From Azospirillum canadense (GTDB lineage: Bacteria > Pseudomonadota > Alphaproteobacteria > Azospirillales > Azospirillaceae), in contig NZ_JAOQNG010000006.1 in assembly GCF_025961225.1 (NCBI RefSeq), positions 1-64,000 on the forward strand: a DNA stretch of 64,000 nucleotides, given 5' to 3'. The notes beneath the pieces were generated by a model. That model made no database searches. It saw only the letters and a list, made by a program, of their open reading frames with translations, and was not told the origin of the DNA. A program made the position numbers and the translations under genes. Shown here one piece after another: positions 1 to 8,529 of the stretch. Positions within the stretch are counted from its first letter, which is position 1, and each line of letters starts with the position of its first letter.

Positions 1-213
1 TTCAGCACCGTTTTCGGCGGCGGCAAGCACGTCATCGGTGACTTCAAGTCCGGCACCGACCTCATCGCGGTCCAGGGCTACGGCCTCACCGCGGCCCAGG
101 CGGCGGCGAAGGTCACGGTGTCGGGCGGCAGCTCGGTCATCTCCCTGTCGGATGGCACGCAGATCACGGTTGCCGGCGTCACCAACCTGACCTCCAGCAA
201 CTTCGCTGTCTGA
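1..213 (+). CDS. C-terminal end of an RTX-type secreted protein (partial)
   Basis: The window opens inside a reading frame that runs to a TGA at 211-213, giving 70 residues with no start. The visible part contains GGGKHVIGDFKSGTDLIAV and ends in a hydrophobic NLTSSNFAV tail. This is the usual end of RTX/calcium-binding proteins exported by type I secretion, where 'I-x-D-F-x-x-G-x-D-x-I' follows the nonapeptide repeats and the uncleaved secretion signal lies in the last 50-60 residues. No GGxGxD repeat survives in this fragment, so the RTX call rests on the tail pattern. A type I exporter pair at 18.6-22.2 kb could be its transporter, but that link is inferred. A clear terminator follows 25 bases after the stop. 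Confidence 0.6.
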   Translation, partial: FSTVFGGGKHVIGDFKSGTDLIAVQGYGLTAAQAAAKVTVSGGSSVISLSDGTQITVAGVTNLTSSNFAV

Positions 214-237
214 TCAGGCAGCCCCTGCAACACCCGG

Positions 238-271
238 ATAGACCTGCCGAGCGATCGGCAGGTCTATTTTT
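238..271 (+). terminator. Rho-independent terminator after the RTX gene
   Basis: A perfect 13-bp stem (238-250 with 255-267) closes a GCGA tetraloop and runs straight into five T residues (267-271). It ends transcription of the RTX gene and separates it from the glycosyltransferase starting at 401. Confidence 0.9.
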
Positions 272-400
272 ATGCCGTGCATTTCCCTCGGGCTTCTCCA
301 TCATGGGGCGCCCCGAGGGGGCACGGCAGGCGCAGCCCGCCGACACGACCCGGCTGCCCGGCCACGGCCCATCCCGTGCCCGTAAGGGTGATCCGCACGC

Positions 401-3400
401 ATGAGTTCCTCGAAAAAGCCGAAACCCGATCCGGGACCTCTGGAGCGCGCCATCGCCGACGGCCGCTGGGCTGAGGCGGAGCGCGAAGCCCGCGCCCTGC
501 TGCGCGATGACCGCAGCCACATACACGGCGCCACTGGCCTGGCCCGCTGCGCCGTCGCCCGCGGCGACCTCGACGAGGCCCTGCGCTGGGCCGAACGCAG
601 CGCCCGCTTCGCACCCAATGACATCGCGCTCAAAGCCTTTTTCGGCGCCCTGCTAATCGCGGCGGACCGCCCCGGTGACGTGCCACCCCTGCTGGAGACG
701 ATGGCCGAGCGGGCGGCCACCCCGACCGCGTCGATCGTGCTCGGCCAGGCTCTGGGGCGGCTCGGCGCGATGGACCGCTTCGTCCCGCTCGTCGAACAGC
801 TGCTGCACCGTTTCCCCGTGGGTGTGGCGCCGCTGCTGGCGGACCTCGCCGACCACGCCTTGCGGTCCGGCGACGCCACGGGATGGGCATCGGCCGACCT
901 CGGCCTACGAATCGTCGGCGCCCTGCGCCCGGACCGGGTCCGGGCGGACAGCATCCTGCACGTGGAGTCCGGCCGAGGGGCCCTCCTCGCCCTCGACGGC
1001 CCGTCCTTTCTGCACCGCTACGGCCAGCCCGACCCGGCGGCCGGCATCGTCCGCTTCGCCCTGCCCCTGGGACCGGAGGTGGAAAGCGAGACTCTGTCCG
1101 TCACGCTGGACGGCCGCCCTTTGCTCGGCACGCCGCTGCACCCGCGCCGTCACGCCGCTGTCGAGGGCAGCGCCGTCATCGAGGGTATCGTGGACGGGGG
1201 CTCGCGCCTGTCCGGCTGGGCTTGGTGCCCGGGCGACCCGCCGCAGCGGGTGACGGTGCGGGTCAGCGACTCCGCCGGCCGCTCTGTCACGCTGGCCACC
1301 GATCAACCCATGGAGGCCGCCCAGGCCTTCGGGATCGAGGACGGCGACTATGCCTTCGCGTTCGACCTGGACGGCAGCGGGTTCGAACCCGGCCCCCTGT
1401 GGGTGACCGCCGGACCGGGGGACGTGCCGCTCGCCGGCAGCCCTCTGCCCTGGCCCGGGCCGGGCCGTCCAGAGCGCCGGACAACACCGGTCGAGCCCCC
1501 GCCGGCCCGTCGGCCGGAACAGAGGATTCCTTCCCCCGTCGTGGACGTCATCGTCCCGGTCTACCGCGGCCGGGAGGAAACGCTGGCCTGCCTGCGCTCG
1601 GTCTTCGCGGCCGCGCGGGAGGACCGCACGCCACATGAGATCATCGTCATCGACGACGCCGGCCCGGAGCCGGAGCTGGCCCGCGACCTCGCGGCGCTTG
1701 CCGCCGAGGGGCGCATCACCCTGCTGCGCAACGAACGCAACCGCGGCTTCCCGGCGACGGTCAACCGGGGCCTCAGCCTGAACCCGGACCGTGACGTGGT
1801 CCTGCTGAACGCCGACACTCTGGTCGCCGGGGACTGGCTGGCCCGCCTGCGCGCCGCCGCCCACAGTTCGCACGACGCCGGCACGGTCACGCCCCTGTCC
1901 AACGACGCCACCATCCTCAGCTACCCCTCCGGCAACGCCCGCTCGCTCGCCCCGACCCTCGACGAGACCGCGCGTCTCGACCGGACGGCCCGCGCGGTGA
2001 ACGCCGGCGGCCGAGTCGACCTGCCGGTGGCCGTCGGCTTTTGCATGTACATCCGCCGCGACTGCCTGGAGGAAACCGGCCCCTTCGAGGAACGCCTGTT
2101 CGGCCGCGGCTACGGCGAGGAGAACGACTTCTGCCTGCGCGCGCGCCGCTTGGGCTGGCGCCACCTGGGAGCGGCCGACGTCTTCGTCGCCCATGTCGGC
2201 GGCCGGTCCTTCGGCCGGCAGAAGGCCATCCTGGCCGCGCGCAACGGCCGCCTGCTGGAACGGCTGCACCCCGGCTACGACGCGCTGGTGCAGGATTTCA
2301 TCGCCGCCGACCCGCTGCTGGCGGCACGGCGGCGACTGGATCTCTCCCGTTGGATGGCCAGTGAACCGGAGCCGCGCCCTCCGGCCCTCCTGCTGGTTAC
2401 GCTATCCGGCCGGGGCGGCGTCGCGCGCTTCGTCGCCGAGCGCATCGCGACATTGCGCGCGGAGGGCTGGCGCGTCCTGCGCCTTACCCCGGAGACCGGC
2501 GAGGATCCGGACGCCCCGCCCGACGACGAGGACGATGAGGACGGCGGCGACAAGGACGGTCAGACCGGCGCCGCGGCGGAACCGCCGGAGCGGCGCTGCC
2601 GGATCGAGGTGGCGGACCGGCCCGAGCTGCGCGACCTGGTGTTCCGCACGCGGGCCGAGTTCGACGAGCTGGTCGCGGTGCTGCGGCAAGCCGGGACGGC
2701 GGCGGTGGAGATCCACCACACGCTCGGCCACGATCCCGCTGTGCTCGACCTAGCGGGGCGGCTCGGCGTGCCCTATGACGTCACCGTCCACGACTACGGG
2801 CTGATCTGCCCGCGCGTGAATCTGGTAGACGGGGCAGGACGCTATTGCGGAGAGCCGGACCTGGCCGCCTGCGAGCGCTGCACCGCCGACCCGGACGACC
2901 GCGCCGACCCGGACCTGACGGTGACTGCGCTGCGTCGGCGCACACGCGCCTTGGTCGCCGGCGCCCGCCGAGTGACGGCCCCGACGCAGGACGTGGCCGC
3001 CCGCCTGGCCCGCCACACGGACCCGCGCCCCATCGACGTCCGGCCCTGGGAAGCGGTAGAGCCACCCCGTCAACCCCGGCCGACGCGCCTGCCGGGACGC
3101 TGCTGGCGCGTCTGCATCATTGGCGCCGTCGGCATCCAGAAGGGCTACGAGGTCCTGCTCGCCTGCGCGCGGGACGCCGCCGCGCGCGACCTGCCGCTGG
3201 AGTTCGTGGTCGTCGGCTTCAGCGAAGAGGATCCACCGCTCTTCGAGACCGGGCGCATCTTCGTGACCGGCCGTTTTGCGGAAGATGAAGCCGTCGACTT
3301 GGTGCGGGCGCAGCAGGCCCATCTCGCCTTCCTGCCCTCCATCTCGCCGGAGACTTGGTGCTACGCGCTGTCCACCGCTTGGCGCGCCGGACTGGAGGTC

Positions 3401-4549
3401 GCCGCCTTCGACCTGGGCGCGCTGGGCGAGCGGATCCGCCGTGCGGGTGGCGGTCATCTGCTGCCATCCGAACTTGAGCCTGCGACAATCAACGACACGC
3501 TCCTGGGTATCCTTGACGCTCACACAGTGCATAGCGTAGCAATCGAAAGGCCTACTTCCTTTCGGCCTGATTACAGGCCTTCCGGTCCGATGACGGATTT
3601 GGAAGCGCCTGTTCACGATTTTTCAACCTTTCACGCCCGCGGGGGGTCGTCGATGATCGGTAGCGTTGCGTCCGCAGAAGCCACTCAGTCCAGCCAAATC
3701 AAGGCCACGGCGCAGACCCTGCCTCTGGCGCCCGGCTTCTATTCCCTCATGGTCACCGCTGGCGGTGCTACCGCGGCGCCGGGCGAGTTCCCGCTGCCGA
3801 GCGTGCAGCTGGCCGCCGCGCCCAACAGCCCGGCCGGCGTCACCGTTGAGATGATGTCCAGCGTCCCGGGCAACTGGCTGGCCAAGCCGGGCGACACGAT
3901 CATCATCAAGGTCGCGGGCGGTACCGCCAACGTGATTCTCAGCTCCTACAAGCACATCGACCGGACGAACGCGCTGCTGTCGCTCCAGTTCGCTCGCATC
4001 GACGATGTGCCGGCCGGAGCCGCCCAGCCGTCGGTCGCGGCCCCCGTTGTTGGAGTTCCCGTCGCCGCTCCCGTGGCTATGGCCCCCGCACCGGCCGCCG
4101 CCGTCCGTGCGCCGCGCGCGGAGCTCCTGGCCCACGTCCAGCGCCAGGGCGACCTGCGCTTTGCGGATTCCAACTGGGCCGGCGCCGTCGGGCAGCGTCT
4201 GTGGATCGAGGCGTTCTCCATCACTCCAGTGGAAGGCCTGTCGCCCGAGGACATCGAGTACAAAGGCCTGACCGCCAACGGCTGGGAAACCCCTTGGATC
4301 ACCGGCGGCAACATGTGTGGTAGCCGCGGCCTCGGCACGCCGCTGATCGGCTTCTCGATCCGCCTGCGCGGCGCGGCGGCCGAGCGGTTCGACTGCGTCT
4401 ACGAGGGCGCTTTCGTCAGCGGGTACCGCTCGCCCGCGGGGCAGAACGGCAGCCCCTGCCGGTCGGATGCCATTGGTGATCCGCTGGAAGGCATCCTGCT
4501 GCGCCTGGTCGAGAAGCAGGGCGCCTTCGCCCAGCCGCGCTCCTTCTGA
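401..4549 (+). CDS. Giant fused glycosyltransferase: TPR, GW module, GT2, GT4, hydrophobic-W-like tail
   Basis: A 1382-residue cytoplasmic polysaccharide glycosyltransferase. Residues 8-200 are TPR-like helices. About 258-340 is the GW module described in the findings (SGWAWCPGDPP). About 380-640 is a GT2 domain with VIVPVYRG, the metal-binding LLNADT and GYGEENDFC. About 660-1036 is a GT4-like domain with VHDYGLICP, a cluster of cysteines and IGAVGIQKGYEV. Residues 1240-1375 resemble Clostridial hydrophobic W repeats (ANGWETPWITGG, then GTPLIGFSIRL), an odd partner for a cytoplasmic enzyme. The stretch around residues 1040-1090 is non-conserved, less GC-rich and carries two hairpins. In-frame ATGs at 3590 and 3653 (the latter after a GGGGGG run) mean the tail might also be made separately. 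Start 401 follows AAGGG. Acceptor and sugar donor cannot be told from sequence. Confidence 0.85.
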   Translation: MSSSKKPKPDPGPLERAIADGRWAEAEREARALLRDDRSHIHGATGLARCAVARGDLDEALRWAERSARFAPNDIALKAFFGALLIAADRPGDVPPLLETMAERAATPTASIVLGQALGRLGAMDRFVPLVEQLLHRFPVGVAPLLADLADHALRSGDATGWASADLGLRIVGALRPDRVRADSILHVESGRGALLALDGPSFLHRYGQPDPAAGIVRFALPLGPEVESETLSVTLDGRPLLGTPLHPRRHAAVEGSAVIEGIVDGGSRLSGWAWCPGDPPQRVTVRVSDSAGRSVTLATDQPMEAAQAFGIEDGDYAFAFDLDGSGFEPGPLWVTAGPGDVPLAGSPLPWPGPGRPERRTTPVEPPPARRPEQRIPSPVVDVIVPVYRGREETLACLRSVFAAAREDRTPHEIIVIDDAGPEPELARDLAALAAEGRITLLRNERNRGFPATVNRGLSLNPDRDVVLLNADTLVAGDWLARLRAAAHSSHDAGTVTPLSNDATILSYPSGNARSLAPTLDETARLDRTARAVNAGGRVDLPVAVGFCMYIRRDCLEETGPFEERLFGRGYGEENDFCLRARRLGWRHLGAADVFVAHVGGRSFGRQKAILAARNGRLLERLHPGYDALVQDFIAADPLLAARRRLDLSRWMASEPEPRPPALLLVTLSGRGGVARFVAERIATLRAEGWRVLRLTPETGEDPDAPPDDEDDEDGGDKDGQTGAAAEPPERRCRIEVADRPELRDLVFRTRAEFDELVAVLRQAGTAAVEIHHTLGHDPAVLDLAGRLGVPYDVTVHDYGLICPRVNLVDGAGRYCGEPDLAACERCTADPDDRADPDLTVTALRRRTRALVAGARRVTAPTQDVAARLARHTDPRPIDVRPWEAVEPPRQPRPTRLPGRCWRVCIIGAVGIQKGYEVLLACARDAAARDLPLEFVVVGFSEEDPPLFETGRIFVTGRFAEDEAVDLVRAQQAHLAFLPSISPETWCYALSTAWRAGLEVAAFDLGALGERIRRAGGGHLLPSELEPATINDTLLGILDAHTVHSVAIERPTSFRPDYRPSGPMTDLEAPVHDFSTFHARGGSSMIGSVASAEATQSSQIKATAQTLPLAPGFYSLMVTAGGATAAPGEFPLPSVQLAAAPNSPAGVTVEMMSSVPGNWLAKPGDTIIIKVAGGTANVILSSYKHIDRTNALLSLQFARIDDVPAGAAQPSVAAPVVGVPVAAPVAMAPAPAAAVRAPRAELLAHVQRQGDLRFADSNWAGAVGQRLWIEAFSITPVEGLSPEDIEYKGLTANGWETPWITGGNMCGSRGLGTPLIGFSIRLRGAAAERFDCVYEGAFVSGYRSPAGQNGSPCRSDAIGDPLEGILLRLVEKQGAFAQPRSF
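3544..3579. other. Two adjacent hairpins inside the giant glycosyltransferase gene
   Basis: Two small perfect stems lie side by side: 3544-3550 with 3558-3564 (7 bp), and 3564-3569 with 3574-3579 (6 bp, ATTA loop). They share one base. They fall exactly where the GT4 domain ends and the unrelated C-terminal region begins, which looks like a former intergenic stretch now read through. Confidence 0.45.
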
Positions 4550-4569
4550 TCCAGGACGGATCCAGGCCG

Positions 4570-5238
4570 ATGCCCCAGCCTTCCGCGGACCTGACCGGCC
4601 TGGAAGCCGCCGGACGGCCGGCGGCGCCCATGCCCCCTCGCAGGACTGTGCTCAACGTCGGGTGCGGTCCGCGGACCATCACCGTCATCGGCACGGTCTT
4701 CCCAGCGGAGGAGTGGCAGGAGCTGCGGCTCGACATCGACCCGGCGGCCAGGCCCGACATTGTCGCGTCGATGACCGACATGCCTGCCGTCCCCGACGGG
4801 TCGGTGGACGCCGTGTGGTCGTCACACAACTTGGAGCACCTCGACCCGCACGAGGTGCCGCGGGCGCTGCGGGAGTTCCTGCGTGTGCTGCGGCCGGGCG
4901 GCCATCTCCTGCTGGCCGTACCCGATATCCAGACGGTGGCGAAGCTGGTGGCAGAGGACCGGGTCGACGAGCCGCTTTACCAGTCCGGCGTCGGCCCGAT
5001 CTACCCTCTGGACGTCCTCTACGGCTTTGGGCCGGCGCTTGCCGCCGGCAACCGCTTCATGGCCCACCGCACCGGCTTCACGCCGCGGATGCTAGGAGCG
5101 CTGCTGCAGGAGGCGGGCTTCAAACCCGCCGCGATCTGGCGCCGGGCCGAAGCGTACGAGCTGCAGGTCAGAGCATACCGGCCGCCGGCGCCCGCCAACG
5201 CCCTGGACGGAATCGCCCGGGAATTCCCCACGGCCTGA
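4570..5238 (+). CDS. SAM-dependent methyltransferase (class I)
   Basis: A 222-residue class I methyltransferase of the type found in polysaccharide clusters. Motif I is VLNVGCGP (residues about 29-36), an acidic LDIDP follows (motif II), then DGSVDAVWSSHNLEHL and the LRVLRPGGHLLLAVPD strand typical of methyltransferase domain 11 proteins. The gene starts 20 bases after the giant glycosyltransferase ends and is probably co-transcribed with it and the next two genes. The expected role is O-methylation of a sugar residue or capping of a glycan chain. The substrate is not predictable. The alternative, a small-molecule methyltransferase, is less likely in this setting. Confidence 0.85.
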   Translation: MPQPSADLTGLEAAGRPAAPMPPRRTVLNVGCGPRTITVIGTVFPAEEWQELRLDIDPAARPDIVASMTDMPAVPDGSVDAVWSSHNLEHLDPHEVPRALREFLRVLRPGGHLLLAVPDIQTVAKLVAEDRVDEPLYQSGVGPIYPLDVLYGFGPALAAGNRFMAHRTGFTPRMLGALLQEAGFKPAAIWRRAEAYELQVRAYRPPAPANALDGIAREFPTA

Positions 5239-5300
5239 CGGGCCGCTGACAAACGACGACACGGCCCGCAGCGGGCCCCCTGCGGAAGCGACGACGCGCA

Positions 5301-6578
5301 ATGAATTACCTTTTCGTCCATCAGAACTTCCCGGGCCAGTACCAGCACATCGTCCAGCATCTGGCGGCGCAGCCCGACAACCGCGTGGTCTTCATCTCGC
5401 ACGACAACCCCGTCCAGATCCCCGGGGTGGAGCGCGCGACCTACCAGCCCTTCCGCACAGCGCGGCCGTCGACCCACCACTATCTCCAGGAGCTGGAGCA
5501 GGCAGTCGTCTACGGGCAGGGCGTCTACGAGGTCTGCCGGCGCTTGAAGGCTGAGGGCTTCCGCCCCGACATCATGATCGGCCATAACGGCTGGGGCGAG
5601 ACGCTGTACATGAAGGACGTCTGGCCGGACGTACCGCTGCTCGCCTACTTCGAGTTCTTCTACCACCTGACCGGGGCCGACATCGGATTCGACCCGTCGC
5701 TGCCGGTCAACCTGAACGACGGCCCGCGGGTGCGGACCAAGAACGCGATCAACACGCTGGGCTTTGACGCTGCCGACTGGGGCCACACCCCGACCGGCTG
5801 GCAGTGGTCGCTCTACCCCGACTACATGCGCTCCCGCATCAGCGTCGTCCACGAAGGCGTGGACACCACCATCGTACGGCCGGAGCCGGACGCCTGGCTG
5901 CGCCTGCCCTCGGGCCTGACGCTGACGCGCAAGGACGAGGTGATTACCTACGTCGCCCGCAACCTGGAGCCCTACCGCGGCTTCCACGTCTTCATGCGCG
6001 CCCTGCCGGACATCCTGAAGCGACGCCCCAAGGCCCATGTGCTGGTCGTCGGCGGCGACGAGGTCAGCTACGGCCAGGCGGCCCCCGGCGGCCGGCCCTT
6101 CCGCGACATCATGCTGGACGAGGTCGGGGCGGGTATCGACCGGGAGCGGGTGCATTTCCTTGGCAAGGTGCCCTACTCCAGCTTCCTGACGATCCTGCGG
6201 ATCTCCTCGGCCCACATCTATCTCACCTACCCCTTCGTGCTGTCCTGGTCCTTCCTAGAGGCGATGGCGGCCGGCTGCCTGGTCATTGGCTCCTCGACCA
6301 TCCCGGTCGAGGAGGTGCTGCGCGATCGGCAGAACGGGCTGCTGGTCGACTTCTTCGATGGCGCCGGGCTGACTGACCGCATCGACGAGGTGTTCGAGCA
6401 TCCCAACCGCATGCAGGCGCTGCGCGACCGGGCGCGACAGACGGCAGTGGAGAACTACGACCTGCGCACCGTCACCCTGCCCCGCTTCCTCGCCCTGACC
6501 GACGACCTGATCGCCGGCCGGACGCCGGCCCAGGGAACGTTGGCGAACGAAAGACTTGTCGAAAGGACCCCGGCATGA
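5301..6578 (+). CDS. GT4-family glycosyltransferase
   Basis: A 425-residue GT-B fold enzyme. The N-terminus has the HQNFPGQYQHI signature common to one GT4 subgroup. The nucleotide-sugar side shows EGVDTTIVRP, VARNLEPYRGFHVFMRAL, a glycine-rich VVGGDEVSYG, HFLGKVPYSSF and SFLEAMAAGCLVIGSS, which includes the E-x7-E-like donor-binding region. The length is normal for the family. Its stop overlaps the next start by four bases (ATGA), so translation of the two is probably coupled. The neighbouring methyltransferases suggest the pair adds and methylates one residue of a surface glycan; this is inference. Confidence 0.9.
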   Translation: MNYLFVHQNFPGQYQHIVQHLAAQPDNRVVFISHDNPVQIPGVERATYQPFRTARPSTHHYLQELEQAVVYGQGVYEVCRRLKAEGFRPDIMIGHNGWGETLYMKDVWPDVPLLAYFEFFYHLTGADIGFDPSLPVNLNDGPRVRTKNAINTLGFDAADWGHTPTGWQWSLYPDYMRSRISVVHEGVDTTIVRPEPDAWLRLPSGLTLTRKDEVITYVARNLEPYRGFHVFMRALPDILKRRPKAHVLVVGGDEVSYGQAAPGGRPFRDIMLDEVGAGIDRERVHFLGKVPYSSFLTILRISSAHIYLTYPFVLSWSFLEAMAAGCLVIGSSTIPVEEVLRDRQNGLLVDFFDGAGLTDRIDEVFEHPNRMQALRDRARQTAVENYDLRTVTLPRFLALTDDLIAGRTPAQGTLANERLVERTPA

Positions 6579-8140
6579 GCGCGTGGAGCGACGGCTACAA
6601 CGCCGACATCGCCTACACCCACGGTGCCTACCGGGAATTGGCTCCCGGCTATCTCTCCTACGTCTGTCTGCTGAAGGGCATCCGGCCGCCGCGCACCGAC
6701 CGGCCTTTCCGCTATTGCGAGCTGGGTTGCGGCCAGGGGATGACCCTGAACATCCTGGCCGCGACGCACCCGCAGGGGCGCTTCACCGGCATCGACTTCA
6801 ATCCGCTGCACATCGCGGGCGCCCGCCGGCTGGCCGAGGAGGCAGAGCTTCCCAACGTCGCCTTCCACGAGCGCAGCTTTCAGCAGGTCGCTGCGGACGG
6901 GTTGCCCGCCGAGGACGCCGGGGACGGGTTCGACATCATCGCCCTGCACGGCGTCTACAGCTGGATCAGTCCGGAGAACCGCCGGGCGGTCGTGGACATC
7001 CTGGAACGGATGCTGAAGCCGGGCGGGCTGGTCTACCTCAGTTACAACAGCCAGCCGGGCTGGGCGCCGCTGATGCCCTTGCAGAAGCTGATCCTGGCCC
7101 ACGCGGCGGCCAACCCGGCGCGCAGCGATCGCCAGTTCGACGCGGCGCTGGGCTTCCTCCACCGGCTGAACGAGGCCGGTGCCGGCTATTTCGCGGTGAA
7201 CAGCGCGGCCGGGCAGCATCTCGGCATGATGGCGACGCAGGACCGCCGCTATCTGAGCCACGAATACCTGAACACCCATTGGGAGCCGCTGGGCCACGCC
7301 CAGGTGGCGAAGGATCTGGCGCGGGCCAAGCTCGGCTACGCCGGCTCGGCGACCATCCCGCAGAATTTCGACGACCTCGCGGTGCGCGCGGAGCTGCGCC
7401 CTATCCTGACGGAGATCGCCGACCCCACGCTGGCCGAGACGGTGCGCGACTTCGCGGTGAACCAGGTGTTCCGCCGCGACGTCTTCGTGCGCGGTCCGGA
7501 AACGATGCCCCAGGCGGAGGCGGAAGCAGAGATGAGGCGGCTGCGCTTCACCCTGCTGGTCCCGCGCGAGGACGCCAGCTTGGCCGTCCCGGTTCCACTG
7601 GGCGAGTTGCGCCACGATCCGGGGCTCGGCCTGCCGATCCTCGACGCGCTCGCCGCCGGCGCACCGAGCTTGGGCGAGATCGCCGCGATGCCGGAGATGG
7701 CCCGGCATGACTTCGGCACGCTATCGCGCTTCCTGGCATTGCTGGTGGCCTCCAACCAGGCGCACCCCCTGGTGGACTCGTCGGAGGAGGGCCGCGCGGC
7801 GACCGGCCGGCTGAACCGGGCCGTGGCCAGGCGCATGGAACTCGATGAATCGCTGTTCTATCTGGCCGCACCAGCCATCGGGCAGGGTGTGGCGGCGGAC
7901 TCGTTGGATCGCCTCGTCCTGGCCGGCTTGCTGACCGGCGACCGGAACGGGCAGCCGACGGACGCTCAGGCGCTCAGCGGTTTTGTAGCGAAGGCGCTCA
8001 CGGGATTTGGGCGGTCCGTGCTGGCCGAGGACGGCAGCCCGGTCACCGACTTTGCGGCCATGCGGGACCGGCTCGCCGTGGTGTTGCCGGACCTGCTGGA
8101 CCGGAAGCTGCCCGCGTGGCGGCGCACCGGAATTCTTTGA
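6575..8140 (+). CDS. Methyltransferase with C-terminal methyltransferase-regulatory domain
   Basis: A 521-residue protein. Residues about 45-165 form a class I SAM-binding domain (YCELGCGQGMTLNILAA, then GIDFNPLHI, then a LKPGGLVYLSYNSQPGW strand). After it comes the region known in the family as the methyltransferase regulatory domain, recognisable by LSHEYLNTHWEPL, AKLGYAGSAT and DFAVNQVFRRDVF. Such two-domain proteins occur in many alphaproteobacterial glycan clusters. It overlaps the upstream glycosyltransferase gene by ATGA. It is the last gene before an insertion-sequence region, so the element may have cut an older, longer operon. Substrate unknown. Confidence 0.85.
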   Translation: MSAWSDGYNADIAYTHGAYRELAPGYLSYVCLLKGIRPPRTDRPFRYCELGCGQGMTLNILAATHPQGRFTGIDFNPLHIAGARRLAEEAELPNVAFHERSFQQVAADGLPAEDAGDGFDIIALHGVYSWISPENRRAVVDILERMLKPGGLVYLSYNSQPGWAPLMPLQKLILAHAAANPARSDRQFDAALGFLHRLNEAGAGYFAVNSAAGQHLGMMATQDRRYLSHEYLNTHWEPLGHAQVAKDLARAKLGYAGSATIPQNFDDLAVRAELRPILTEIADPTLAETVRDFAVNQVFRRDVFVRGPETMPQAEAEAEMRRLRFTLLVPREDASLAVPVPLGELRHDPGLGLPILDALAAGAPSLGEIAAMPEMARHDFGTLSRFLALLVASNQAHPLVDSSEEGRAATGRLNRAVARRMELDESLFYLAAPAIGQGVAADSLDRLVLAGLLTGDRNGQPTDAQALSGFVAKALTGFGRSVLAEDGSPVTDFAAMRDRLAVVLPDLLDRKLPAWRRTGIL

Positions 8141-8185
8141 CCCCGGGGCTGTCGGAAGGGACTTCAGAAGAGCACGGTGACAACT

Positions 8186-8205
8186 CCGCCCGCTGAAGCA
8201 GGCGG
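8186..8205 (-). repeat. Right-end hairpin of the IS605 element
   Basis: A 9-bp stem with one G-U/A-C position (8186-8194 with 8197-8205) sits just past the tnpB stop. In this family such a hairpin is what the HUH transposase recognises, and the region is also the usual source of the TnpB guide RNA scaffold. Confidence 0.6.
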
Positions 8206-8218
8206 CTTCTCGGTCAAG

Positions 8219-8480
8219 CTATGCGGCAACCCGCTGGCTTGGCGACCGAAGGCCGTGTCCCGGCCCCTTTCCGTGGACTGCCCGATGCAGAATGACCTTC
8301 GCCGCCGCCACATCCCGATCCAGCACGCAGCCGCAGTCACAGCGGTGCGTGCGGTTGGACAGCGTTTTGGCAACGACGGCCCCGCAGTCCGGGCAGGTTT
8401 GCGAGGTTCCGCGCGGATCGACGGCGACCAGCATCGTACCGGCGCTTTCAGCCTTGTACGCGATGAACGGCCGAAGTTGG
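8219..8480 (-). pseudogene. tnpB: tnpB, 3' fragment (split by IS30)
   Basis: This is the C-terminal part of a TnpB/IS605 OrfB protein. It starts with QLRPFIAYKAE and holds the complete zinc ribbon (CPDCG ... CDCGC) and the final RuvC aspartate in DRDVAAAKVIL. It has no start of its own. When the IS30 element and one copy of its 3-bp target duplication are removed, it joins the fragment at 9956-10839 in frame, restoring a tryptophan-glycine-glutamine-leucine junction and a protein of 381 residues. The stop lies 42 bases before the proposed element end. Confidence 0.9.
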
Positions 8481-8483
8481 CCC
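8481..8483. repeat. IS30 target-site duplication, left copy (CCC)
   Basis: Three C residues abut the left end of the IS30 element and are matched by CCC at 9956-9958 on the other side. Taking one copy away rebuilds the tnpB reading frame exactly. Confidence 0.8.
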
Positions 8484-8513
8484 GGCGGATTCAAGCGGTC
8501 GTCGCAACAGCCT
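8484..8513 (+). repeat. IS30 left terminal inverted repeat
   Basis: Thirty bases beginning GGCGGATTCAAGCGG that match the complement of 9926-9955 without a mismatch. The transposase gene's ribosome site follows four bases later. Confidence 0.9.
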
Positions 8514-8529
8514 GCCGAAGGAGGCTGCG

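Noticed and set aside
905..2269. Long minus-strand reading frame opposite the giant glycosyltransferase
   Set aside because: High-GC shadow frame with no family features; the plus strand encodes clear GT2 motifs here.
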